Positions 1 through 7,152 of a DNA stretch of 64,000 nt are shown one piece after another; the stretch's first letter is position 1; every line of letters begins with the position of its first letter. Location of the stretch: positions 2,322,001 to 2,386,000 of the forward strand of contig NZ_AP022810.1 in the NCBI RefSeq assembly GCF_009731355.2, given 5' to 3'. The notes under the pieces are model-generated. The model ran no database searches and was not told the origin of the DNA. It was given only the letters and a program-made list of their open reading frames with translations. The translations under genes were made by a program, and so were the position numbers. This stretch comes from Desulfuromonas sp. AOP6. Lineage in GTDB: Bacteria > Desulfobacterota > Desulfuromonadia > Desulfuromonadales > SZUA-540.

Positions 1-199
1 GTTCATTGAAGAGGGTCCGGGCTACCGCGGCAAGAGACTCTTTCTGACCAAAGTACGGGAAGAGACCGACTCTCCCCTGATTGAAACCTTGAGCCGCCGC
101 TACCCCGGCAAGCAGGACGACTTGCCGAAAACGCGTTTTCTGGTCATTTTCCAGATTGACAAAGAATTGCCCCTGATCGGATCCGGCCAGGACGCCTGA
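1..199 (+). CDS. C-terminal end of an unrecognised protein (partial)
   Basis: An open frame enters from the left edge (codons begin at base 2) and stops with TGA at 197-199, giving the last 65 residues of a protein. The tail is mixed charged and hydrophobic (LPKTRFLVIFQIDKELPLIG near the end) with no motif I recognise and no membrane segment. It ends 18 bases before malQ, on the same strand, so the two are probably co-transcribed; a role in glycogen or sugar metabolism would be only a guess by association. Confidence 0.6.
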   Translation, partial: FIEEGPGYRGKRLFLTKVREETDSPLIETLSRRYPGKQDDLPKTRFLVIFQIDKELPLIGSGQDA

Positions 200-217
200 C
201 CCACTGGAGACACCGGC

Positions 218-1720
218 ATGCTCACTCATCGCGCCAGCGGAATTCTTCTGCACCCCACCTCCCTGCCAGGAAGATTTGGCCTCGGCAGCCTGGGCAAAGA
301 AGCCCGCCGCTTCATCGATTTTCTAGCTGACAGCCAACAGAGCGTCTGGCAGATTCTTCCCCTCGGGCCAACGGGGTACGGCGATTCCCCCTACAACGCC
401 CTCTCCGCCTTCGCTGGAAATCCTCTTCTTGTCGACCTGGAAGACCTCGTAGTCAATGGGGATCTCGACGCCGCCGACCTTAAAGGAATCGACTTCGAAG
501 AAGGGACCGCCCACTTCAGTCAGGCTCATCTCGTCAAGGACAGACTGCTGCGCAAAGGCGCCACCACTTTTTTCCGGCAGGGCGCTACCAATCGCGCCAG
601 CGCCTTTGCCCGTTTCACTGAAGAACAGGGCTATTGGCTGCACGACTATGCCCTGTTCAAAGCTCTGCGAAATCATTTTTCCGGCCAAAGCTGGAGCCAG
701 TGGCCGGAAGCGCTGCGCCGCCGCCAGCCGCAGGCTCTGCAGTCCTGGGGTGAGGACCTCGCCGAACCAATCCTGTTCGAAAAATACGCCCAGTTCGTCT
801 TCTTTGAGCAGTGGTTTTCTCTCAAAGCCCACGCCCATGGCCGCGGTGTGCGGATTATGGGTGATATCCCCATTTTCGTCGCCTTCGATTCCGCCGATGT
901 ATGGGCGAATCCTCACCTCTTTTATCTTGATGAGAACCAGAATCCAACCCTCGTGGCGGGTGTCCCTCCCGACTATTTCAGTACGACGGGCCAGCGCTGG
1001 GGAAACCCGCTCTATAACTGGGAACGTTTGGAGGAACAGGACTTTTCCTGGTGGCTGGCCCGCTTTCGCTGGAACCTGGCCCTGACCGACCTGGTGCGCA
1101 TCGATCACTTCCGTGGTTTCGAATCGTACTGGGCCATTCCGGCGACTGAGAAGACAGCTGTCGGCGGTCACTGGCGACCCGCAGCCGGCCGCAAGCTATT
1201 CCAGACGCTACAGGCGGCATTGGGTTCGCTCCCGCTTATCGCCGAGGACCTGGGCGTCATCACCCCGGAAGTAGAAGCACTGCGCGACGACTTTGCTTTT
1301 CCTGGCATGAAGATCCTGCAATTCGCCTTCGGTTCAGGTCCACGGAATCCCTACCTTCCCCACAACCTCACCCGGAACTGCGTCATCTACACCGGCACCC
1401 ACGACAACAATACCACCCTCGGCTGGTGGAAAGCCCTGGCTGCCGCCGAAAAGACCGCGGTAAAACACTACCTGGGAAGCAGCTTGCGCGACATGCCCTG
1501 GGATCTGATCCGCTGTGCCCTGTCCAGTGTCGCCGGTCTGTGCATTCTGCCGATGCAGGATATCCTCGGCCTCGACGCCTCGGCCCGCATGAATACCCCC
1601 GGCACCAGCAGCGGCAACTGGGGCTGGCGTTTTTGCGGCGAGCAGATGACTAACGATAAAGGCGCAGGTCTCGCGGAGCTGACCCGGCTCTACGGCAGGG
1701 CACCCTTTTCGGGCGAATGA
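218..1720 (+). CDS. malQ: 4-alpha-glucanotransferase (amylomaltase, GH77)
   Basis: Cytoplasmic disproportionating enzyme that moves alpha-1,4-glucan segments between maltodextrins or to glucose, in glycogen/maltodextrin turnover. At 500 residues it has the usual length of the compact bacterial form. The GH77 signatures are all present: the N-terminal ASGILLHPTSLPG block (residues 6-18), the nucleophile region RIDHFRG with Asp296, the acid/base Glu343 in IAEDLG, and the third carboxylate Asp396 in GTHDNNT. The spacing matches the D-E-D triad of the Thermus enzyme. ATG at 218 lies shortly after the stop of the upstream partial gene with GGAG a few bases before it. No sign of truncation. Confidence 0.96.
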   Translation: MLTHRASGILLHPTSLPGRFGLGSLGKEARRFIDFLADSQQSVWQILPLGPTGYGDSPYNALSAFAGNPLLVDLEDLVVNGDLDAADLKGIDFEEGTAHFSQAHLVKDRLLRKGATTFFRQGATNRASAFARFTEEQGYWLHDYALFKALRNHFSGQSWSQWPEALRRRQPQALQSWGEDLAEPILFEKYAQFVFFEQWFSLKAHAHGRGVRIMGDIPIFVAFDSADVWANPHLFYLDENQNPTLVAGVPPDYFSTTGQRWGNPLYNWERLEEQDFSWWLARFRWNLALTDLVRIDHFRGFESYWAIPATEKTAVGGHWRPAAGRKLFQTLQAALGSLPLIAEDLGVITPEVEALRDDFAFPGMKILQFAFGSGPRNPYLPHNLTRNCVIYTGTHDNNTTLGWWKALAAAEKTAVKHYLGSSLRDMPWDLIRCALSSVAGLCILPMQDILGLDASARMNTPGTSSGNWGWRFCGEQMTNDKGAGLAELTRLYGRAPFSGE

Positions 1721-1887
1721 GCAGTTCTCGCTGTGCAGATGAACAGGTGCGAGGGGTGCGCATAAACGATTTTATACCTGCTGGCTTGTGTCTGGATAAA
1801 CACTTATGGTAGATTCTCGCGAGGTATTCATTAATAACCTGGAACTCCGGACGGTGGAACCGCCCGACCAACCCTTGGAGGATCTCC

Positions 1888-2652
1888 GTGAAAAAGACTC
1901 GTATTCTGTTGTTGTCCTTTGCTGTGACGGCCCTGCTGGTTGCAGGCTGCAAGAACCAGAACAGCGAAACTCCCGCCGCCAGCCAACAACCCGCCGCGGC
2001 GCCGCAGGCTGAAGCTAAACAGGCTGCCGGCCAATCAGGAACCGTCGTTGAAACCATGAACGCCGCTGGTTACACCTATGTTCAGGTCGATACCGGCAGC
2101 GCCAAGATCTGGGCGGCCGCGCCTGAATTTGCCGTCAAGGTAGGGGACGCCGTCGTCGTACCCGACGGTATGCCCATGGAGAACTATCACAGCAAAACGC
2201 TGAACCGCGACTTTGACCTCGTCTATTTTGTTGATGGCGTCCTTGTCGGCGGTGCGGCCCAAGCTGGCGCCGAGGGAGCTATGCCTGCCGGGCATCCCGA
2301 CGTTCGCTCACAGGCACCCGCGGCGGACATCGATCTCAGTGGCATCACCAAAGCCGCAGGCGGTCAGACGGTGGCCGAAGTCTATGCAGCCAAGGCCGAC
2401 CTGGCTGGCAAAACCGTCAACGTCCGGGGCAAAGTGGTCAAATTCAGCCCCCAGATCATGGGTAAAAACTGGATTCACCTGCAGGATGGCTCCGGTGCCG
2501 AAGGGACCAATGACCTGACCATCACCACCGCGGAGACCGCAGCCGTAGGTGATACCGTCCTGATCAGCGGAGCCCTGGCGGTGGACAAGGATTTCGGCTA
2601 TGGCTATCAATATGCCGTCATCGTTGAGGACGCCAAGGTTACCGTGGAGTAA
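1888..2652 (+). CDS. two-domain lipoprotein (NrfJ-like N half, OB-fold-like C half)
   Basis: A 254-residue exported lipoprotein. Residues 1-21 form a type II signal peptide with the lipobox LVAGC, so Cys21 would be lipidated; an Ala/Gln/Pro-rich linker follows. Residues about 50-110 (VETMNAAGYTYVQVDT, WAAAPEF, GMPMENYHSKTLNRDFD) resemble the small domain seen in NrfJ-type nitrite-reductase-associated proteins. Residues about 150-254 resemble the OB-fold domain of periplasmic 'nucleic acid binding-like' proteins (VNVRGKVVKFS, GKNWIHLQDGSG, GDTVLISG). The GTG start at 1888 is preceded by GGAGG. It stands alone between malQ and a bidirectional terminator. Substrate unknown; the domain names are recognition by eye. 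Confidence 0.75.
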   Translation: MKKTRILLLSFAVTALLVAGCKNQNSETPAASQQPAAAPQAEAKQAAGQSGTVVETMNAAGYTYVQVDTGSAKIWAAAPEFAVKVGDAVVVPDGMPMENYHSKTLNRDFDLVYFVDGVLVGGAAQAGAEGAMPAGHPDVRSQAPAADIDLSGITKAAGGQTVAEVYAAKADLAGKTVNVRGKVVKFSPQIMGKNWIHLQDGSGAEGTNDLTITTAETAAVGDTVLISGALAVDKDFGYGYQYAVIVEDAKVTVE

Positions 2653-2670
2653 GCATCCTCACCAACCGAG

Positions 2671-2718
2671 CACAAAAAAACGCCCCGGCCGTCATTGGCC
2701 CGGGGCGTTTTTTTGTGC
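2671..2718. terminator. bidirectional intrinsic terminator
   Basis: GC-rich stem (CGCCCCGG... paired with ...CCGGGGCG) with an A-run on the left and a T-run on the right, between the convergent lipoprotein gene and uvrC. It would end transcription from both sides. Confidence 0.85.
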
Positions 2719-2737
2719 AGGTAGAGCGGTACGTGCA

Positions 2738-4579
2738 TCAGGAAGGGGTATTCGACCGGTGCAAAAAGGCGTGCACCTCCTCGGCCACCTGGCGCGGCAG
2801 ACCAGGAACCGCCTGCAGTTCTTCCAACGAGGCTTCGCGGATTTTCTTCAGACTGCCGAAGTGTTTCAACAGCAGCTGGCGCCGCGACTTCCCTATCCCC
2901 GGCACCTCGTCAAGGGGGGAGCGAAGCGTGGCTTTTTGGCGCACCTTGCGATGGTGCGTAATGGCGAAGCGGTGAGCCTCATCCCGCAGACGCTCCAGCA
3001 TGAAGAGGGCAGCCCCACCCTGGCGCAGCAGAACGGGATTTTTCCTCCCCGGCCGGAAAAAGCGCTCCTCGCTGCGCTCCACCGCCTTACCCCTGACGTT
3101 GCTGATCACCCGGCTCTTGGCAATACCGGCGATATCAATACGCTCCTGCAGATTCAATTCATCGAGAAGCGTTGCCAGTACGGCAAGTTGGCCCTTGCCA
3201 CCGTCAATGAGAATAAAATCCGGCAACTCCCCATCGGCCAGCCCTCGGTTGAGACGGCGGCCCACCACTTCCCGCAGGGAAGCGTAGTCATCGGCCCCTT
3301 CGACGGTGCGGATACGAAAATGGCGGTAGGCCTCACTGGCCGGTTCGCCGTCGATGACGGCGACCATGCTCCCCACGCTGAAATCCCCCTGCACGTTGGA
3401 GATATCGAAGCATTCCATACGATGAGGCACCCGGTTCAGTTGCAGCCGCTCGCGAATCTCTTCCAGGACCTGCTCCCGCGCCTCACGCCGGCTGCCCCTC
3501 TCCCGGAAAGCCTCCAAGGCGTTGCGGCCCGCCATCTCCACCAGGGCCCGACGATCACCTCGCTGTGGAGCCGCCAGATGCACTTTTTTCCCCTTGCGAT
3601 CCCCCAACCACTCGGCGAGGGTATCGCTGTCCGCCGGCAGAAAGGGGAGCAGCACCGCATCGGGAATGAGAATATCCCGGCCATAGAATTCCTGCAGAAA
3701 GGAAGAGAGGAGTTCATCGTCATCCATCCGCCACTCCAGATTGTAACTGCGGCGGTCAATCAGCTTGCCCTGGCGGATGAAGAGAACCGCCAGCTCGACC
3801 TCCCCTCCTTCACGGTGCAGACCGAAAATATCCTGGTCGCCGCCACCGGCGTCCCAGACTTTCTGGCGCTCCACCGTCTCCTCGATGGCGCGGATCTGAT
3901 CCCGCAACCGGGCGGCCTCCTCAAAGCGCAGAGCGGCCGAGGCTTCCCGCATGCGCTGGCGGATCATGTCAATGACCTCAGTCTCTCTGCCCGAGAGGAG
4001 GGAAATCACGCCCCGCACCAACCGACCGTACTCTTCGGCGCTGATATGACCATGACAGGGCGCGCTACACTGTCCAATCTGATAGAAAAGACAGGGGCGC
4101 CGCCGCCGGCGGCAGATCTCCATGGGGTAGTGGCGCAACGGAAAGATGCGATAGATCTCCTTCAGAGTCTCACGCACGGCCGAGGAGGACGAGAAGGGGC
4201 CAAAATAGAGGGCACCGTCACGTTTGACCTTCCGCACCACCTGCAGAAAGGGAAACGCCTCCCGCAGATCCAGCCGCAGGGAGACATAGGTTTTGTCATC
4301 CCGCAGGTTGATATTGTAACGGGGGCGGTATTTTTTGATGAGGGTGTTTTCAAGAATCAGGGCTTCTTTTTCCGTATCCGTCACAATGGTCTCGATGCTA
4401 TGGACCTTGTTCATCAGAAAGCGGATATGGGCGCGTCCGTCACCCTCCCGGGAGAAATAGCTGCGCAGTCGGGCGCGCAGATTCTTGGCTTTCCCCACAT
4501 AGAGAACCGTTCCGCCGGTCTCCTTCATAAGGTAGACACCGGAAGCGGTAGGATATTTTTTCAGATCGACGTCCTGCAC
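2738..4579 (-). CDS. uvrC: UvrABC excinuclease subunit C
   Basis: Makes the 3' and 5' incisions around bulky DNA lesions in nucleotide excision repair with UvrA and UvrB. The 613-residue product has the standard domain order: GIY-YIG nuclease at the N terminus (GVYLMK, VLYVGKAKNLRARL), a UvrB-binding UVR motif near residue 200 (AALRFEEAARLRDQI), the RNase-H-like second nuclease (MECFDISNVQG, LILIDGGKGQL-type block), and C-terminal tandem helix-hairpin-helix (VPGIGKSRRQLLLKHFGS, VPGLPRQVAEEV). I chose GTG at 4579 (GGAGAG seven bases upstream) over the ATG at 4633, because the longer version would translate through the intrinsic terminator at 4598-4621. Confidence 0.95.
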   Translation of the reverse strand: MQDVDLKKYPTASGVYLMKETGGTVLYVGKAKNLRARLRSYFSREGDGRAHIRFLMNKVHSIETIVTDTEKEALILENTLIKKYRPRYNINLRDDKTYVSLRLDLREAFPFLQVVRKVKRDGALYFGPFSSSSAVRETLKEIYRIFPLRHYPMEICRRRRRPCLFYQIGQCSAPCHGHISAEEYGRLVRGVISLLSGRETEVIDMIRQRMREASAALRFEEAARLRDQIRAIEETVERQKVWDAGGGDQDIFGLHREGGEVELAVLFIRQGKLIDRRSYNLEWRMDDDELLSSFLQEFYGRDILIPDAVLLPFLPADSDTLAEWLGDRKGKKVHLAAPQRGDRRALVEMAGRNALEAFRERGSRREAREQVLEEIRERLQLNRVPHRMECFDISNVQGDFSVGSMVAVIDGEPASEAYRHFRIRTVEGADDYASLREVVGRRLNRGLADGELPDFILIDGGKGQLAVLATLLDELNLQERIDIAGIAKSRVISNVRGKAVERSEERFFRPGRKNPVLLRQGGAALFMLERLRDEAHRFAITHHRKVRQKATLRSPLDEVPGIGKSRRQLLLKHFGSLKKIREASLEELQAVPGLPRQVAEEVHAFLHRSNTPS

Positions 4580-4597
4580 TGTGGACTCTCCGCCAAT

Positions 4598-4621
4598 AAA
4601 AAAAGCCAGGGAAACCCTGGC
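4598..4621 (-). terminator. intrinsic terminator between rubrerythrin-like gene and uvrC
   Basis: On the minus strand GCCAGGG-TTT-CCCTGGC is followed by seven T. It ends the rubrerythrin-like transcript, yet its T-run lies only 18 bases before the uvrC start, leaving no room for a separate uvrC promoter downstream of it. Confidence 0.85.
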
Positions 4622-4644
4622 TTGTCTGTGCATGAGGCCCTGTT

Positions 4645-5154
4645 TTATCCGGCAAGCCCGAGATGATCGTTTTCGATCTCAATAAAAGCCTTGAGAACCT
4701 CGCGGACCCGTTCCTCGCCGGCATCCTCCAGAAACTTCGCATAGACCTTGGACAGGCGCGTCTGGCGCTTGCCGGCCTCGGCCAGATTTTCTTTGTGAGA
4801 CGGAGAACAAGAACCCGTATCATGCAAATCTTCGGGAACGGGCAGGCCCAGCATGCGGCAGACAATCTCGGCGTGGCGGGCTTCCTGGGCCGCCATGGCG
4901 GCAAAGAGAGCGGCGCCCTCTTCCGAATCAGCCACCTTGGATGCCCCCCGGTAGAACTGGCTGTTGTCCACCTGCTGGGCCAGGGCTTTCTGGAGATACT
5001 CGCGGCTCTTGCCTGACAACTCGGCAATGGCGTTTGGCTCATAGTCTCCAGCCGGGACAATGTACTCCTGACGGGCTCCGCAGAAGGGACAGTGGGTGGG
5101 TCTCACCGATTCGAGGTACGGCTCCGTACATATCCTGCAGCGAAAAACATCCAT
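4645..5154 (-). CDS. rubrerythrin-like protein with N-terminal zinc ribbon/rubredoxin-like site
   Basis: Likely peroxide- or oxygen-protective protein of an anaerobe, or a derived ferritin-like protein. The N terminus has a CxxC...CxxC site (Cys6, Cys9, Cys22, Cys25). The rest is a ferritin-like four-helix region with two ExxH motifs (QEARHAE around residue 92 and EIENDHL near the C terminus). The helix-A position that is normally Glu six residues before the FY pair appears to be Gln (QQVDNSQFY), so the diiron site may be incomplete. ATG at 5154 has AAGGAGG seven bases upstream; a TTG at 5160 sits too close to that site. 169 residues. Single gene with its own terminator. Confidence 0.82.
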   Translation of the reverse strand: MDVFRCRICTEPYLESVRPTHCPFCGARQEYIVPAGDYEPNAIAELSGKSREYLQKALAQQVDNSQFYRGASKVADSEEGAALFAAMAAQEARHAEIVCRMLGLPVPEDLHDTGSCSPSHKENLAEAGKRQTRLSKVYAKFLEDAGEERVREVLKAFIEIENDHLGLAG

Positions 5155-5271
5155 GGGCAAACCTCCTTCGAAGCAGGGCGAAGAATATCAGGGAGCCGAT
5201 GGGCTGTCAACACAGTGGTTTAGGCAAAAGGACGCCCCCAAAACCGGCTTTTGGGTTAGCTATCGTTTTTA

Positions 5272-5300
5272 TTGGTTTTTAGCAGGGCAGCTGTTATAAT
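5272..5300 (+). promoter_or_regulatory. sigma-70-type promoter for the CNB/permease operon
   Basis: TTGGTT (5272-5277) and a perfect TATAAT (5295-5300) are separated by 17 bases. Transcription would begin near 5307, giving a leader of about 60 bases before the GTG at 5370. Confidence 0.65.
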
Positions 5301-5369
5301 TACACGCTGTTTTAGCCGCAACGGAACCAGGAGGTTCCGGCAACCAAACCCTTGTGTAGGGAGCATATC

Positions 5370-5912
5370 GTGAATCCGCTGTGGGGCAATATTTTTCGCA
5401 AAAAATCTGAAGAAGAGTCCCTGGCTTACCTGCTGGGAAGAATCCCCTTGTTCACAGATCTGAGCGGGCGGGAAATCCGTCTGCTCGAATCCCTCGTCCA
5501 CATCCGCCACTACGGTACCGGCGAAACGATTTTCAAGGAGGGCGATCCCGGCAGCGGTCTTTACATCGTCCGCTCTGGTCGTGTTCTCATCTTTCACAAG
5601 TCCCTGTCGGGCCTGGAGGAAGACGTGGCGGTGCTCGGCCCCGGTGATTTTTTTGGAGAAACGACCCTCACCGCCCCTGCCAGCAGGACTGCTTCGGCAA
5701 GAACTCTGGAAAATGCCGAACTGGTAGGACTTTTTCGCGCCGACCTGATGGAGGCGATCCCCAAAAATCTCACCCTGGCCAATAAAATCCTGATGGGTCT
5801 GACGCGTTGTATCAGCGAGAGACTTCACAGTGCCAGTCATGAAATCCGTCGTCTCAAAGCCCAACTCGAATCATCCGCCAAAGAGCATGAATCGACAGGG
5901 TTACCCGAATGA
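5370..5912 (+). CDS. cyclic nucleotide-binding domain protein (no DNA-binding domain)
   Basis: A 180-residue protein built around one CNB domain. Residues about 25-130 show the beta-barrel glycines (FKEGDPGSGLYIVRSGRV) and a phosphate-binding cassette with the key Gly-Glu and Arg (GDFFGETTL, then ASRTASA), so ligand binding looks possible. The C-terminal 45 residues form a basic/charged helix, not a helix-turn-helix. GTG at 5370 has AGGGAG upstream; an earlier TTG at 5352 lacks such a site. The stop overlaps the start of the next gene by four bases (ATGA), which points to coupled expression with the permease. Ligand and target are not evident. Confidence 0.82.
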   Translation: MNPLWGNIFRKKSEEESLAYLLGRIPLFTDLSGREIRLLESLVHIRHYGTGETIFKEGDPGSGLYIVRSGRVLIFHKSLSGLEEDVAVLGPGDFFGETTLTAPASRTASARTLENAELVGLFRADLMEAIPKNLTLANKILMGLTRCISERLHSASHEIRRLKAQLESSAKEHESTGLPE

Positions 5913-7033
5913 CTGACTCCAGAAAATTGACCCGTCCACAAATCGTTCTTCTTTACCTGGTGCTGACGGCGGGCATTGCCAGCGGCCTGGCCATTTTTTC
6001 CTCGGCTACCAATGTTTTCGGTCTGCTGAGAACGGCGACTGCCGGCCTGATTCTTCCCCTGCTGCTGGCCCTGATCACAGCTTTCCTGCTCGACCCCCTG
6101 GTCAAATACATCGAAAGGGAGCACATCAACCGGACCCTCAGCATTTTCATTGTTTACCTCTTCATTTCCTCGGTCCTTTACCTGGCCGCTCGCTGGCTGA
6201 TGCCCCAGTGGGTGGATATGTGGAACTCTCTGCGAACGGACATTCCACGCTATGCCGGCAACCTCGTTGCCTTTGTAAAAGAAGTGCAACTTGGCCTGCA
6301 GGCCCGCTTCCCCATGGTGGAGAGCTATGAATTCATCAGCAAAGCCCGAGGCCTGATTGAAGCGACTGTTGGCTACATTCTGGTGCAGACCCCCAAATCG
6401 GCCCTTCGCCTTGGCAGCCTGCTGATCCTCGTCCCCCTCTTTTCCTTTTTTTTCCTGCGGGATGGACGCAAGATTCTTCGCTCCACAATTTCCCTGGCGC
6501 CCAACCGCCAGTTTGAAATGCTGCATGACCTCTCCTTTCATATCAGCCAGCAGATGGCCCACTTCATACGGGGACGGATCCTCGAAGCCTTTATTATCGG
6601 CGTCGTGGTGACCGTAGGACTTTCTTTCACCGACATCCGTTATGCCCCCTTGCTGGGACTCTTCGCCGGAATCACCAACCTGGTACCCTATATCGGGCCC
6701 CTGGTCGGCATGATCCCCGGCCTGCTTATCGCGCTGACCGATCTCGGCATGGGCGGCCAGTTCTGGTGGATTGTCATGGTCTATGTCCTTATCGCCCAGG
6801 TGATCGTCGACAACTTCATCCTCATACCCATCCTCATCTCCCGTGTTTCCAACCTTCACCCCCTCTGGGTCCTGCTGGCCATTATCATGGGCGGCAAACT
6901 CTACGGGGTTTTGGGCATGATCATCGGAGTCCCCATCGCCAGCATCATCAAGATCGCTATTTTGGAAACGCGACATTACCGTCGGACCTTCCTTTTACCC
7001 GAACAACTCACGGAGCCTGACCGCCATCACTGA
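5909..7033 (+). CDS. AI-2E family (PerM/TqsA-type) membrane transporter
   Basis: 374-residue inner-membrane protein of the UPF0118/AI-2E transporter family. Several hydrophobic segments are visible: two near residues 15-60, one near 80-95, one near 170-190, and a cluster from 225 to 350. The conserved C-terminal family block includes YAPLLGLFAGITNLVPYIGP and PILISRVSNLHPLWVLLAIIMGG. Members export autoinducer-2 or act in ion/solute efflux; the substrate here cannot be told. Translationally coupled to the upstream CNB protein, which might gate or sense for it; that link is inference. Confidence 0.88.
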   Translation: MTDSRKLTRPQIVLLYLVLTAGIASGLAIFSSATNVFGLLRTATAGLILPLLLALITAFLLDPLVKYIEREHINRTLSIFIVYLFISSVLYLAARWLMPQWVDMWNSLRTDIPRYAGNLVAFVKEVQLGLQARFPMVESYEFISKARGLIEATVGYILVQTPKSALRLGSLLILVPLFSFFFLRDGRKILRSTISLAPNRQFEMLHDLSFHISQQMAHFIRGRILEAFIIGVVVTVGLSFTDIRYAPLLGLFAGITNLVPYIGPLVGMIPGLLIALTDLGMGGQFWWIVMVYVLIAQVIVDNFILIPILISRVSNLHPLWVLLAIIMGGKLYGVLGMIIGVPIASIIKIAILETRHYRRTFLLPEQLTEPDRHH

Positions 7034-7090
7034 CGGCTCATGGAGACTGTCAGGAATCTGCGCGGGGCTCATGACGCCAGCCTCGGCAGC

Positions 7091-7120
7091 TTGACTTTGC
7101 CGTATCGTATACACCATACT
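7091..7120 (+). promoter_or_regulatory. putative promoter of the kinase/regulator operon
   Basis: TTGACT (7091-7096) and CATACT (7115-7120), spacer 18 bases. The predicted start near 7127 favours the ATG at 7153 over an upstream TTG. The -10 match is moderate. Confidence 0.35.
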
Positions 7121-7152
7121 GCCCCTATTCTCCCTTGAACAATGTGGCTTCG

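Noticed and set aside
2600-4666. A 688-codon open frame on the plus strand opposite uvrC
   Set aside because: It mirrors the codon pattern of uvrC, runs through the bidirectional terminator and shows no protein family features.
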